DNA of 64,000 nucleotides from Palaemon carinicauda. Taxonomy: Eukaryota; Arthropoda; Malacostraca; Decapoda; Palaemonidae. The stretch covers positions 75,085,754 to 75,149,753 of the forward strand of contig NC_090729.1 in the NCBI RefSeq assembly GCF_036898095.1. Reading direction: 5' to 3'. The notes under the pieces are model-generated. The model saw only the letters and a program-made list of their open reading frames with translations, had not been told where the DNA came from and did no database searches. This document shows positions 39,781-50,461 of the stretch, in pieces. Numbering within the stretch: the stretch's first letter is position 1; every line of letters begins with the position of its first letter. The position numbers and the translations under genes were made by a program.

Positions 39781-41312
39781 ATTATTATTATTATTACTAG
39801 TTAAGCTACAACCCTAGTTGGAAAACCAGAATGCTACAAGCCCATGGGCTCCAGCAGGGAAAAATAGCCCAGTAAGTAAAGGAAATAAGGAAATCAATAA
39901 ACTATATGAGAAGTAATGAATAAAGAATATAGAATGTCTTGAGATCAGTAACATTAGAATTGGTCTGTCATGAACTATAAAGAAAGATTTATGTCAGCCT
40001 ATTCATTATAAAGATATTCGCTGCATGTTTGAACTTCTGAAGTTCCGCCGATTCAACTGCCCAATTAGGAAGATCACTCTACAATCTGGCCACAGCTGAA
40101 TAAAACTTCTAGAATACTTTAAAGTATTCAGCCTTATGGTGGCGATGGCATAACTGGTACTCTCTTATGTAATATGTAAAAAAACTAACTGAACAGCAGT
40201 GCCAGAGATTATTTTCCAGATCATGAATAAGAAATTCGTTATCAGAGTCAGCAGCTGAAGATCAGACAAGAGAACTATACTCGATACTAAAAATCTTAAA
40301 AAACTTTCCCAATAACCTCTTCTTCTTCTTCTTCTTAAAGGAACATTATCAATACTGAGATCTGGATGTTGAACCACTGTTCTCGATGAATTTACAATCA
40401 TACTTAAAGTTGTGTTAGAATTCAACTTCATGCCCCATGAGTTGCACTATGCACTAACTTCAGCTATATCTTTATTAAGGAATTCCGCAACCAGAGATCT
40501 ACATTCAAGAGATGGAATTGAAGTAAAGAGACTTGCATATGCAACAAGCTTGTCTTTAGGTCAAATCACATATCATGTGTATCTAGTATGAAAAGTAATT
40601 TTCCAAGAACACTACCCTGAAGAACACAAGATATAACATTCCTATAGTCACTATCGTGGGGATCAACAATAACTCTTTGCAGTCGATTATTTAAAAATTC
40701 AATGATAATGCCAAGGGCCTTATGATTAATGTGTTCAAAGGCAACACTAAAATCAAGGCAAATCACACGAACTTCCTTACCTTAATCAAGGAATTTCTGT
40801 ATTGCACTGGAAATTGTAAGAAGGGCATCACAAGGCTCGAAGGCTTTTGTGAATAATGCATTCAGCATACCTATTTAGACGTATTGCAAAATGTTCGAAA
40901 ACTTAAGATATTATAGGATTAATGGAAATCTTGTGGTAATCAACAAGGGTAGAGCTACCACAAACACATTTACCTAATGGAATAACATTATAAAATCTCT
41001 AACAAGTACAAAAATAACCTCTTCTTGTAAGCTAGTGGAAAATAACAGACAGTAGCTAAGAAGTCAGTAGTCTTTATAAAAAACAAATTAAAAATACCTT
41101 TTGAGTCTACACCACTATAAATATCAAGGTACACTAAGAGTGTTTTAATTTCATGGGACCAAATAACTAAAAAATAGTTTAGTCAGGAAAACAGAACTGA
41201 GCAAGATTGAGTTTCTCATTACTCTGATTATTGTCAAACACATTATCCAAAATTGTTTCCTTTTCCTCTGGACAGTGAATAATGGAGCCCTCTGGTTTAA
41301 ATAAAGGAGGTA
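39781..41312 (-). mobile_element. jockey-like LINE copy, 5'-truncated, minus strand
   Basis: The (TAA)n tail appears as TTATTATTATTATTA at 39782-39796, followed by the conserved 3' block. Toward higher coordinates come RT remnants: LSIDNVPL and SMIVNSSRTV (about 40340-40410), then VLQGSVLGKLLFIL (motif B region), then MICLDFSVAFEHINH (motif A region, 40720-40766). The fragment NVPPLFKPEGSIIHCPEEKE lies at the 5' side (about 41250-41320). The catalytic box falls in a deleted or shifted part. Multiple stops make it non-functional. Confidence 0.82.
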
Positions 41313-41491
41313 CATTTAACAGAATTATTTTTGAAAAAGAAAGGGGAAAAACAAGCTTGTGCAATATGTACATAATCACAAGATTTGACTTAAGAAAAAT
41401 CAGACATTCAGAAAGTTTTATCAAATTGCTTTATAAAGAGAAAAAACTGATATACTGTATATACTTTTAGGAGCATAATATTAATGTGTTC

Positions 41492-41528
<37 letters not shown>

Positions 41529-41570
41529 CTGTATATATATGTGTGTGTGTGTGAATATGTATAGATATAC

Positions 41571-41619
<49 letters not shown>

Positions 41620-41620
41620 G
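41492..41620. repeat. compound (AT)n/(GT)n microsatellite
   Basis: AT, GT, AT and GT blocks in succession. Confidence 0.95.
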
Positions 41621-41639
41621 GTATCAGTTTGTGCCACAT

Positions 41640-42314
41640 TAGTAGTTATTCTGGATGAGGACAATTGACAATGAGCTTCCCTCAAACTAATCCGGAATAA
41701 GATCTTCATCATCCTATTCCATCCAAACTGAGTTGGGTCTAAGCCGTCACTGGGATTTTGCTTATTAGCTCGGTGTCTAAGAATGCTAAGATAATGAGCA
41801 CGTTGAATTCTCTATTTGAGAGTCTTTGGACAAGGTGGCCGCAGTGTACAGTTGATACGCTTCACATTCGCCAGAGGATTTGTTTTGTTAACACATCCAG
41901 TCACTTGGCTTCAGTAGGGTCATTATCGTGTGGATGGTCACTTATAAAGGAAAAGAAAAGCTATATCTGGATGTTAAGGGAATGAGATTGAGGGGATGAG
42001 AGGTCCTGCAAACTCTCATGAATTTTCCTGTTTCATCGTTTGCCATGACGTTGAATAGTGTATTTTTTCAATTTATGTAAAATGTTGCTGTTACATCTGA
42101 GCAAGTGATGGCTTGGAATGCGGCTAATATTCCAGAGCATGAAACAGCTCGTCGATGTTGATATTGTATGATTGTTTCCATATTCGTTTTCCAGCTTGAT
42201 AATTCGTTTACCATGTTCTTCTTCACTTATGTTTAGCAGTAAACCTAAAAGCATGACTACAATGTATTCCCAATCACAGTTGATACTCGAAGATTTTTCA
42301 TAATTCTGACCATC
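41640..42314. other. unassigned stretch
   Basis: No recognised element ends. Frames of about 75 codons are without domains. Confidence 0.4.
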
Positions 42315-42764
42315 CTTTACATTCAGATCTTCCCGGACAGTATCATCCTGTTCGTAATACTAGGTATGCAGTCAATTCTAATAGTCGGGCCTTCTCCATC
42401 ACGAGGCTCGGTACTACACAGTATTCCAGACGCTTTATTCCAGCTGTGACTAAGTTGTGGAATGATCTTCCTAATCGGGTAGTTGAATCGATAGAACTTC
42501 AAAAGTTCAAACTTGCAGCAAATGCATTTATGGGGAACAGGCTGACATAAGTGGCTTTTTATATTTAATTTATGAAAGATCTGTTTTACTTTTGTTAAAA
42601 TATTTTATTTTAATCGTTTATTACTTTTCATATAGTTTATTTGTTTGCTTATTTCCTTTTCTAACTGGGCTATTTTTCCTTGTTGGAGCCCTTGGGCTTA
42701 TAGCATCGTGCTTTTCCAAGTAGGGTTCTAGCTTAGCTAATAATAATAATAATAATAATAATAA
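42315..42764 (+). mobile_element. jockey-like LINE 3'-end fragment, plus strand
   Basis: It starts in the last part of the RT open frame, at bases matching YPVRNTRQAVNSN. It runs through the bases for RFIPAVTKLWNDLPNRVVES and FKLAANAF, then a TGA stop, a 3' UTR of about 180 bp and the (TAA)n tail at about 42738-42764. This short stretch of coding sequence is nearly undamaged relative to the 60.1-kb copy. Confidence 0.85.
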
Positions 42765-43520
42765 AAATGATAATAATAATGATAATGATAATGATATTGT
42801 TATTAGTAATAATAATGAGCAATCAAAGTATGTATTCACCTCATGATGTTATTTGATATCTTTTGGTCGGTCAGTGATCATATACTGTGCTCTTGTTCAT
42901 TTCGCCTGTAGTATTCTTTTCATTAAATGTAAAGAACACAAGCGAATTTAACCATTGCTTGTTTTTTTTTTATTCTTTTATCTAGTTCGCTCATATATTT
43001 ATTTGTAATTTTTTTGATTGAGTGGAAATGTTCGAAATGTTTTTGTATGTGGAGAGATTCTTTTAGAAATAAAGAAATTCTCTTGCGCCCTTCCTCAGCC
43101 AGGTGTATTCCGTTTGACTAGTTTCACGTCGGCAGAAAAGACCAGCTAGAGTAACAAGGACGTTCATTCATAATATTATTGATACACAAGTTACGACATA
43201 TATCCAGGATTTCATTAGTGTGGAAACAAGATGAAATCAAAAGAAGGTATCCCTGCTTCGGTAAAATCACCGTCCAGACACAGAAGGTCAGCCAGACAGC
43301 ATACTGAAGTCAAGCCTCTTTTGCCCACCTACATCATCTGAAGGAGGTTGCTGCTGGTGACAACCATTGACAACTCAGATCCATCACACCGTCAAGAATT
43401 TCTCCTACAGATATATATATATATATATATATATATATCTATATATATATATCTATATATATATATATTATATTATATATACATGTATATTATATATACA
43501 CACCCACAATCATGTACACA

Positions 43521-43601
<81 letters not shown>

Positions 43602-44834
43602 ATGAAAAGAAAAGTCCAATTGAACATTTATAAAAGAAGAATAAAGTCAAAGGAATGAATCTATATGTTTTTTCTGTCTCTGAGTTTGTGCTGTTTTTCG
43701 TTTTTTGTTGTCGTGTCCGTTCATAGATGCCTGTTTCTCTGACATTCGATCTTGTCCTTGGGACAGATAGAGAAGGCTTTAATTTTAGCGATTGACGGGA
43801 GTTCCCTTGGGTAAACATATTGCGATACAGTGAGGTTAGTTACAGAATACCTGTCACGGATTAAAAGGTTATCATCTAGTCTTTTTTTATTTATATTTCC
43901 TCATATACAAGCAACGAATCGTTGAATACTATCTTAAGAGCGATTGCATTTTGATAACCCCCTCCAACATCTCTCTCGTTGTTTATCTGTGAATGTAATC
44001 TGCCAGATTGAATTGCTTTGCTTCTCTAAATGAATAATAGTAATCACCATTAGAGTTTTATTTCTCATGAGGCCTTTGATTTACGTCCAATTTGTTTAGG
44101 GACTATTTAAATCTGTACATTTTTTTTTTCTTGTAAATTATGAAGTCCGAACTCACCTATCTATCTATGCGTTAGCATTATAGTTGAAAATGTGGTATCC
44201 TAATATTGCCATTGAGACGAACAGTATGATCTTTTGACCGCTGTTCATCAAGATGGTGTTTATTATATTGTAATAAGAACCGTGTCTGGCTTTTTTATTC
44301 ATTTATTTTCATTTTGTGGTGAACATAATGAATCCTTGAATATTCAAAGGCAAACAAGTAGGGATCATCCATGACACTATTATTTGTTTTTTGTTTATTA
44401 TTATTCTGTTGCTTTATTTAGCCAGTTTATATTATTAGAACATTTCATTGGTTAAGGATGATGTTCATGTATTTCCATTCATCGTATTCTCAATTTTTAT
44501 CATTATTTTGCCAAATAAAATTTTCTCATAATTTTTTTTTTCGTTTAGTTTAGTGGGAGACATATACCAAAGTGAGTAGTTCATTCCTTCCAAGCTTATA
44601 TTTTCATTCTCTTTTTAAGCAACTAAATCGTAGTTTCATTACTATAAAAGTGTGTATTCAATTAAAAGAAAATAAATAAATTTTCATTCTGTGGAGGATT
44701 TGTATTACCGGCTAACAATGATTTTGCTTTGTATTATTGTACGTGCTGTTATAACAGCAGCAGATATTTTCAAAGATTTTTCTCCAGAAACATAATTGTC
44801 TCTATATTGATGGTGTAATTACTGTACATGGCCA
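42765..44834. other. unassigned intergenic stretch
   Basis: Apart from the compound microsatellite at 43405-43602, AT-rich DNA without coding signal. Confidence 0.5.
43405..43602. repeat. compound (AT)n-(CT)n-(AT)n-(GT)n microsatellite
   Basis: AT with variants (43405-43500), CT (43523-43559), AT (43560-43579), GT (43580-43601). Confidence 0.95.
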
Positions 44835-45530
44835 TCTATTATTATGATTATTACAAGCTAAGCTACAACTCTAGTTGGAAAAGCAAAATGCTGTAAGCCC
44901 AACGGCTCCAACAGGAAAATATAGCCCAGTGAGGAAAAGAAACAAGGAAATAAATAAACTGCAAGAGAAGTAATGAACAATCAAAATGAAATAATTTAAG
45001 AACATTATCAACATTAAATTAGATCTTTCATATATGAAGTAAAAAAACTTAAAAAGAAGCAAGAGGAAGATAAATAAGGTAGAACAGCATGCCCGAGAAC
45101 TCTAACCCATGACGGTGGAAGACCATAGTATAGAGGCTATGGCAATACCTAAGACTAGAGAACAATAGTATGATTTTGGAGTGTCCTTTTCCTAGAAGAG
45201 CTGCTTACCGTAGCTAGAGTCTCTTCGACCCTTTTCCCAGTGAAAAGTAACCACCGAACAATTACATTGCAGTAGTTAACCCATGGAGCGAAGAAGAATT
45301 GTTTTGTAAACTCACTGTTGTCAGGTGTATGTGGATAGTGGAGAATGTGGAAAGAATAGGGCAGGCAATTCGGTGTATGTGTAGGCAAAGGAGAAATGAG
45401 CCGTAACCAGAAAGAAGGATCCAATGTAGTACTGTGTGGCCAGTCAAAGGACCCAATAACTCCCTGGGCCCTAGACACTAGTGGTAGTATCTCAACGGGT
45501 AGCTGGTGCCATGGCCAACCTACTACCTAT
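44835..45530 (-). mobile_element. short LINE derivative: 5' leader fused to 3' tail
   Basis: Reading the minus strand, bases 45530 to about 45085 match the leader of the full-length LINE at 63768-63300 (GGTTGGCCATGGCACCAGC, then GTTGAGATACTA and so on). Bases about 45080 to 44835 match the 3' tail (TTTCCTGTTGGAGCC, then TTTTCCAACTAGAGTTGTAG and an AAT-rich end). The whole endonuclease-RT interior is missing. At about 0.7 kb this is a complete-ended, non-autonomous internal-deletion form of the LINE. Confidence 0.8.
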
Positions 45531-45729
45531 TTGATTTTCCAAGTGTAGCATTTTATCGACTGTATCGGCTGCAGTTTTTTAATAAGTGGTAATACACTTA
45601 GAAGGAAATGTTGGATAATAGTGAAAATACAAAATTGATATTAATTTTTGTCTTTTGCCGTTATTAGACTAGTCTTTTGGACAAGAAACAATATATATTT
45701 ATTTAGTGTGTTCAAGTACCCTTGTTAAA

Positions 45730-45730
<1 letters not shown>

Positions 45731-45800
<70 letters not shown>
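45731..45800. repeat. (AC)n then (AT)n microsatellite
   Basis: AC at about 45731-45770, AT at about 45771-45795 with ATGT variants. Confidence 0.95.
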
Positions 45801-45803
<3 letters not shown>

Positions 45804-46251
45804 ATATAAACGTGTGTAGAAAGATTTTTTTAGTAGTTTCTGGGTCTTTAAACAAACACAATGGATGCGAATGTGTTGGATCATTAGAGTCTAATGATTA
45901 GATGAAGTGAAAGGATGACAAGATTGTTAGTAGATGATTCGATCATGTGTAAAAATTATAGGATCATGCGATATTAGTTTAAGACAAAACAGGAAGCGTT
46001 TGGAGGGAGAAGAAAAGAAATATACAGGAAGTGATGGTCAGGTGGAATTATAGGTTTTGAAAAGGAGTTTCAACAAACTGCTGATGAATCTCATGCGGAA
46101 TTATATGAATTAGCTTCTGTTTTGGAAGGATTTGGATTTAGAAATCATCCATTAATCAACAGTTAAATGAAGATTATGGCACTGGCAGTGTATTTTTCAT
46201 CTCTGTAATTGCCATTTTAAAGGGAGAAGCTTTTAGATGAAACACTATACG

Positions 46252-46252
<1 letters not shown>

Positions 46253-46310
<58 letters not shown>

Positions 46311-46330
46311 GTATATGTATATGTATGTAT
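46253..46330. repeat. (AC)n then (AT)n microsatellite
   Basis: AC followed by AT and ATGT variants. Confidence 0.95.
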
Positions 46331-47124
46331 ATTCGCTTCTTTGGTAAAAGAGCCGATCCGAATCCTGCTGCTTAAGCAGAATAATTGAAACGTTTTATTA
46401 CTGCTAATGGTGGTTCTTATGTTGACGAAATCATTGGATTTTATACCTGGTTGCTAAGAGAATTAGTTAGCAGTTGTTGTGGAGAAGTATTAAAACTTAG
46501 CTGAAAACCGGAAAACCTACAGCTACAGGGGCCAACCTTCTTTGTAATGTGTGAATAATTCCCACTACAGTAATGGATCCTTCCCTTATCCCGATAAGTC
46601 AGGCAGGAAAATTGTCTTCATTATCCCCATTGAATCCGTCAGTTGCCTTTTACTGTAAGGTCCTAAAAGAATAGAAGAGATGGTCCAACCCCCAATTCAC
46701 TGTGGGATCCTTTCATCTGTGGGACGTGAATATGATAACGGTTTCTTTGAAGTGGTTAGGAGCAGCGTTTAATGAGACTCGCCTCACTGATTATTCCATT
46801 ATTCTCCTTTGGAGTTTTATCGCTGCTCCAACAATGGAAATACAAGAGGCGTTTACTCTCATCCTTTCCAAAGGGAACTCAGAGGTCAGGTCATATTCGA
46901 TTCCCCTCCTTTCACTTCGTAGATTTGAGTATTTTTTGCTCCACATATGCCTACACTGTCCCAAATGTCAGGATAGCAGAACATAAGAGATGGTAGGAAT
47001 GACCACTGGGAAAAAGCGACTGACTCTGGGTTGGATACGGGAAATTCTTTACGTGGAACTTAATACCGGGAAACTGTTGTTGGTACATAGAAAAACTATG
47101 GTATCACATATCTTCTTATAATAT

Positions 47125-47126
<2 letters not shown>

Positions 47127-47166
<40 letters not shown>
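47127..47166. repeat. (CT)n microsatellite
   Basis: About 40 bp of CT. Confidence 0.95.
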
Positions 47167-47169
<3 letters not shown>

Positions 47170-47754
47170 CACTATGGAATATGCTTGTTTGCTCGTGATT
47201 ATGTACTGTAGAATGCTTTCAACTGTATTCCGTAGACGTATGTAATAAGATACTGTTCGAATGCATGAATGAGGATTTAAATAATTTCATTTATGGCTCC
47301 GAAAAAAGGGGATAAGATTAGTTTTGCCTTCCCTCCCTACAGGTATAATGTGAATGTAAATTTTCTTCCCTTGTTAAACCGTATGCGGTGGCACATCAAT
47401 TATTTAATTTAGAGTTCTCGGGTGGGGAAAAAAAAAACATGCGTAGATCACCGGGATCCTTTGCGTTTTTTGTATGACTATAAAAGAGAAAAACTAAAGA
47501 TGTCACTACCACATGCGTCCTTTACAAAACATTTCACATTTCAAATATTTACGTATATGACTCATGAGCAGTGCAACATACTTTCTTGCACACAAATTGT
47601 CGTTCAACTATTATAGGCTTTCATCTTGACAGAGACAGAAGCATATATAAAAAACATGAAATAGATTATTATATACATACAGACAGAATGAGACAGAGAC
47701 TTAAATAAGACAGGAGTACATAAGACAAGTGAAATTCGACAGGAATTAAAGGAG

Positions 47755-47755
47755 G

Positions 47756-47814
<59 letters not shown>

Positions 47815-47815
47815 G
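47755..47815. repeat. (AT)n microsatellite
   Basis: AT blocks separated by ACATATACAT. Confidence 0.95.
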
Positions 47816-47924
47816 TACACACGTTTATGTGTGTGTGTTTGTATACAGACGAATAAGTTTAATAACAGTATGGGTTGGTAAGGTAATTCATGGACACCTA
47901 AAATACCAGACAGGAAATAAAATC

Positions 47925-48227
47925 AAACCAATGTTCTCTATTCTTAGGTAGTGCCATAGCCACTGCACCATGGTCTTCCACTGTATTGGGTTAGAATTCT
48001 CTGTACACTATTCTATTTTATTTCTCTTCCTCTGTTTTTTTTTTCTTTAAGTTTTTATAGTTTTTATATGAAAGATCTATTTTAATGTTGTTACCGTTTT
48101 AAGAATGATTTATTTTGATTGTTGAATACTTCTCGTAGTTTATTCATTTCTTTTTTTTCCTTTCCTCACTGGACTACTTTTCCCGTTGGAGCCATATGGC
48201 TTATAGTATCCTGCTTTTCCAACTATA
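47925..48227 (+). mobile_element. LINE derivative, first part, split by the 6.9-kb element
   Basis: It matches the end of the LINE leader (TTCTCTATTCTTAGGTAGTG, then CCATGGTCTTCCACTG) followed directly by the 3' tail (CACTGGACTAC, CGTTGGAGCC, GCTTTTCCAACTATA). It stops mid-tail at 48227, and the missing terminal bases appear 6.9 kb away at 55142-55178. This is the same leader-tail fusion as at 44835-45530, but 5'-truncated. Confidence 0.8.
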
Positions 48228-48236
48228 AAAAAAAAG

Positions 48237-48618
48237 TATTTTTTATAGCGGTGCATATTTGCACCCACTCACAGGGGTGCCCTTTTAGCTCGGAAAGGTT
48301 CCTGATACCTGATTGGTCGGAAGTATTTTTGTCCGAACACCTTCATTGTTCTCGAATAATTACCAAGTAATGTGAATGGAAACTTATTTATTAACCTTTA
48401 TTTCTCCATCAGATATATGTTTTGTCAATAAACAAAGAGAAAAAATAAATATATTATAAAGAATCGTCTTGGTAAGTCTAAATTCAATAACACAATCCTC
48501 CGAAGTCAACGACAGCAGCTTGTTTTCGGATGCACGCTTTGTAATTTTGTAATTTTTCACATATTTTAACGCAAATTGGGATAAATTACACTCAGCATAA
48601 GTTAAACATGTTATTATA
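48237..48618 (+). repeat. left TIR, outer part
   Basis: Pairs with about 54765-55140 in inverted orientation, including GGTGCCCTTTTAGCTCGGAA and GATTGGTCGGAAGTATTTTT. It ends at TATA where the foldback element begins. Confidence 0.9.
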
Positions 48619-49455
48619 AACTTTTTTTGAATACCAGAATTTACCAAAATCATGGAATTATTAAAACCCGATATATGTGAAAACTTATGGGGAGGTAAAA
48701 GAACAGCATGTAGCGGCCTGGCGGGAAAACGATCCCTTCTGACTTGTAGACGCAGTTTTTTTTTTTTCTTCTTTCGTAATATAGTTCGGCCTATTCCTTT
48801 TAGATTAAATAGTCTTGCATTGTCTCTCTTGGTATTAATTTGCTTATTATTTTCCCACATTCTTGTTCCTCACCTAATATCTATCTATTTTCCCGATATC
48901 ACTTCTTCCATAAATGGGATATCCGCACTACGATTCCTTATTTCTTATCATCTGTCGAAAGTGATGGCTTGAAGGGAAGCGCGTGCTAGTCTCATTAAAA
49001 TAGTGTAGAGGTGGAAATAAAGAAAAAATACTATGCTTAATTTCAGGTTTACAGAATAGGTTATACTTTCTACACTGCATAAAATTTATGTTGTTATTAT
49101 TATTTACATGCTTACTGACGTAAGGTACAAAACATAAGGAATCGTAGTGCGGATATCACATAGGCCTATATGAAAGAAGGGATAGCGGGGAAAATAGATA
49201 GATATTATGTGAAGAACAGGAATGTGGGAAAATACTTAGCAAAATAATACGTGAGAGACAATGCAAGACTATTTAAACTGAAAAGAATAGGGCGAACTAT
49301 ATTACGAAAGAAAAAAAACTGCGTCTACAAGTCAGAAGGGATCGTTTTCCCGCCAGGCCGCTACAGGCTGTTCTTTTACCTCCCCATAAGTTTTCACAAA
49401 TATCGGGTTTTATTAATTCCATGATTTTGGTAAATTCTGGTATTCAAAGAAAGTT
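48619..49455. mobile_element. 837-bp foldback element nested in the left TIR
   Basis: Its ends are AACTTTTTTTGAATACCAGA (left) and, reverse-complemented, AACTTTCTTTGAATACCAGA (right). Inverted similarity runs about 320 bp from each end (48619-48945 against 49133-49455), leaving a loop of about 190 bp. TATA is present on both sides (48615-48618 and 49456-49459). The right TIR of the host element has no such sequence at the matching position, which shows it is an insertion. There is no coding capacity, so it is a MITE-like foldback element moved by an unknown transposase. Confidence 0.85.
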
Positions 49456-50050
49456 TATAGTGCGGGAGCTCACAGAGATTTGTATTACATTTCGAGTACA
49501 AAAGGTTTGATAGCTAAAATCATCAGCTAGTATGATGGGGATCCTCGAATGGTCATTCTTAAGTTATGCCGTTGGTGCGTTGAGTAGGGGGCGCAGCTTG
49601 AACTGCCCCCCAAATCCGGTTTAAATTGCATTTTGGAGTACATCAACCAAACCTGTGATAAAAGTTTCGTTTTGGCACTGTGATTACAGATGTGCCATTC
49701 TTAAATGGCGCAATTGGTGCAAAACGCATTTAAGAAGGGCTCAAAGTGGGCGCTACTGTCACATTTAAATCACAATTTGAGTACATCAATGAAAGTTTGT
49801 GGAAATAGACCTTAGAGCTTCCTGATGAAGAATCAGTCATTCTTAAGTGTCAAATTTGGTGCAAAACCCATTTAAGAACGACCTAAAGAGGGCGCTATTT
49901 TTTTGCACATTTAAAACACGTCTTACGTACATAAATGAAACTTTGTATAAATATTCTTTAGACCTTCCTGATACAGGATCAACAGTTCCTAAGAGTCGAA
50001 GTTGGTGCAAAACCCATTTAAGAACGGTCTAAAGAGGGTGTTACTATTAG
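49456..50050 (+). repeat. left TIR, inner part, with sub-terminal tandem repeats
   Basis: Pairs with 54181-54770 in inverted orientation at high identity. It contains four degenerate tandem units starting near 49554, 49696, 49838 and 49985 (period 142-147 bp). Each begins with a phrase like CATTCTTAAG, followed by TTGGTGCAAAACSCATTTAA in most units. Sub-terminal repeats of this kind are often transposase binding sites, which is an inference here. Confidence 0.85.
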
Positions 50051-50461
50051 GTTATTGAAAAGGCCTATATTCACTTTCTTTAGGCTTATATATTCACTCA
50101 TTTCTTCCCCTCCACATGTGCCACAACACGCTATTGTGAGCTCTTCTGTTTATGCTATTACTACTGTTGTTTCACTGAATATATAAGTGATAACATTTTT
50201 TGAATGATAGTACTAATTGTAACTTCTTTTCAGGGGCTCGTGATTATAAAAATTAGGGTTGCATAATACCAGTTAGTGGCAACTTTACTTTGTATGGAAG
50301 ATAGCCAGTTAAGAAGGGTTTAACTGATGTTTTTATTATTCCCTTTGGCTGAATAATTGATCACAAATTTTGTAATATTTTTAAATTAAGTTTAAATTTT
50401 GATAACCCACTAACATATCGAGGTCTTTTGTGAGTTTACGGGGGTTATTTCAAAATTCAAG
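50051..50461. other. element interior, non-coding part
   Basis: AT-rich spacer between the left TIR and the coding relic. No domain seen, though a promoter or first exon could lie here. Confidence 0.4.

Larger units (their letters stand above)
45531..47920. other. unassigned intergenic stretch
   Basis: Microsatellites at 45731-45800, 46253-46330, 47127-47166 and 47755-47815 are the only clear features. A 94-codon frame at 46702-46986 has no recognised domain. Confidence 0.5.

Noticed and set aside
42621..42839. A 72-codon Leu/Ser-rich minus-strand frame
   Set aside because: Shadow of the LINE 3' UTR and its (TAA)n tail.
43405..43602. Possible CRISPR-like regular repeats
   Set aside because: Simple dinucleotide microsatellites without spacers; the genome is eukaryotic.
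45450..45530. LINE leader considered as a tRNA-derived SINE head with A and B boxes
   Set aside because: TTGGCCA and GTTGAGATAC look box-like but are only about 15 nt apart, too close for a tRNA promoter; the same DNA is the 5' end of the full-length LINE at 63.7 kb.
48384..48972. Frames of 158 and 106 codons across the left TIR and foldback element
   Set aside because: They cross element boundaries (TIR into foldback) and have no homology; chance frames.
49847..50032. A 61-codon frame that appears twice, here and on the minus strand at 54198-54383
   Set aside because: The two are the two TIR copies of the same sub-terminal repeat, not a duplicated gene.
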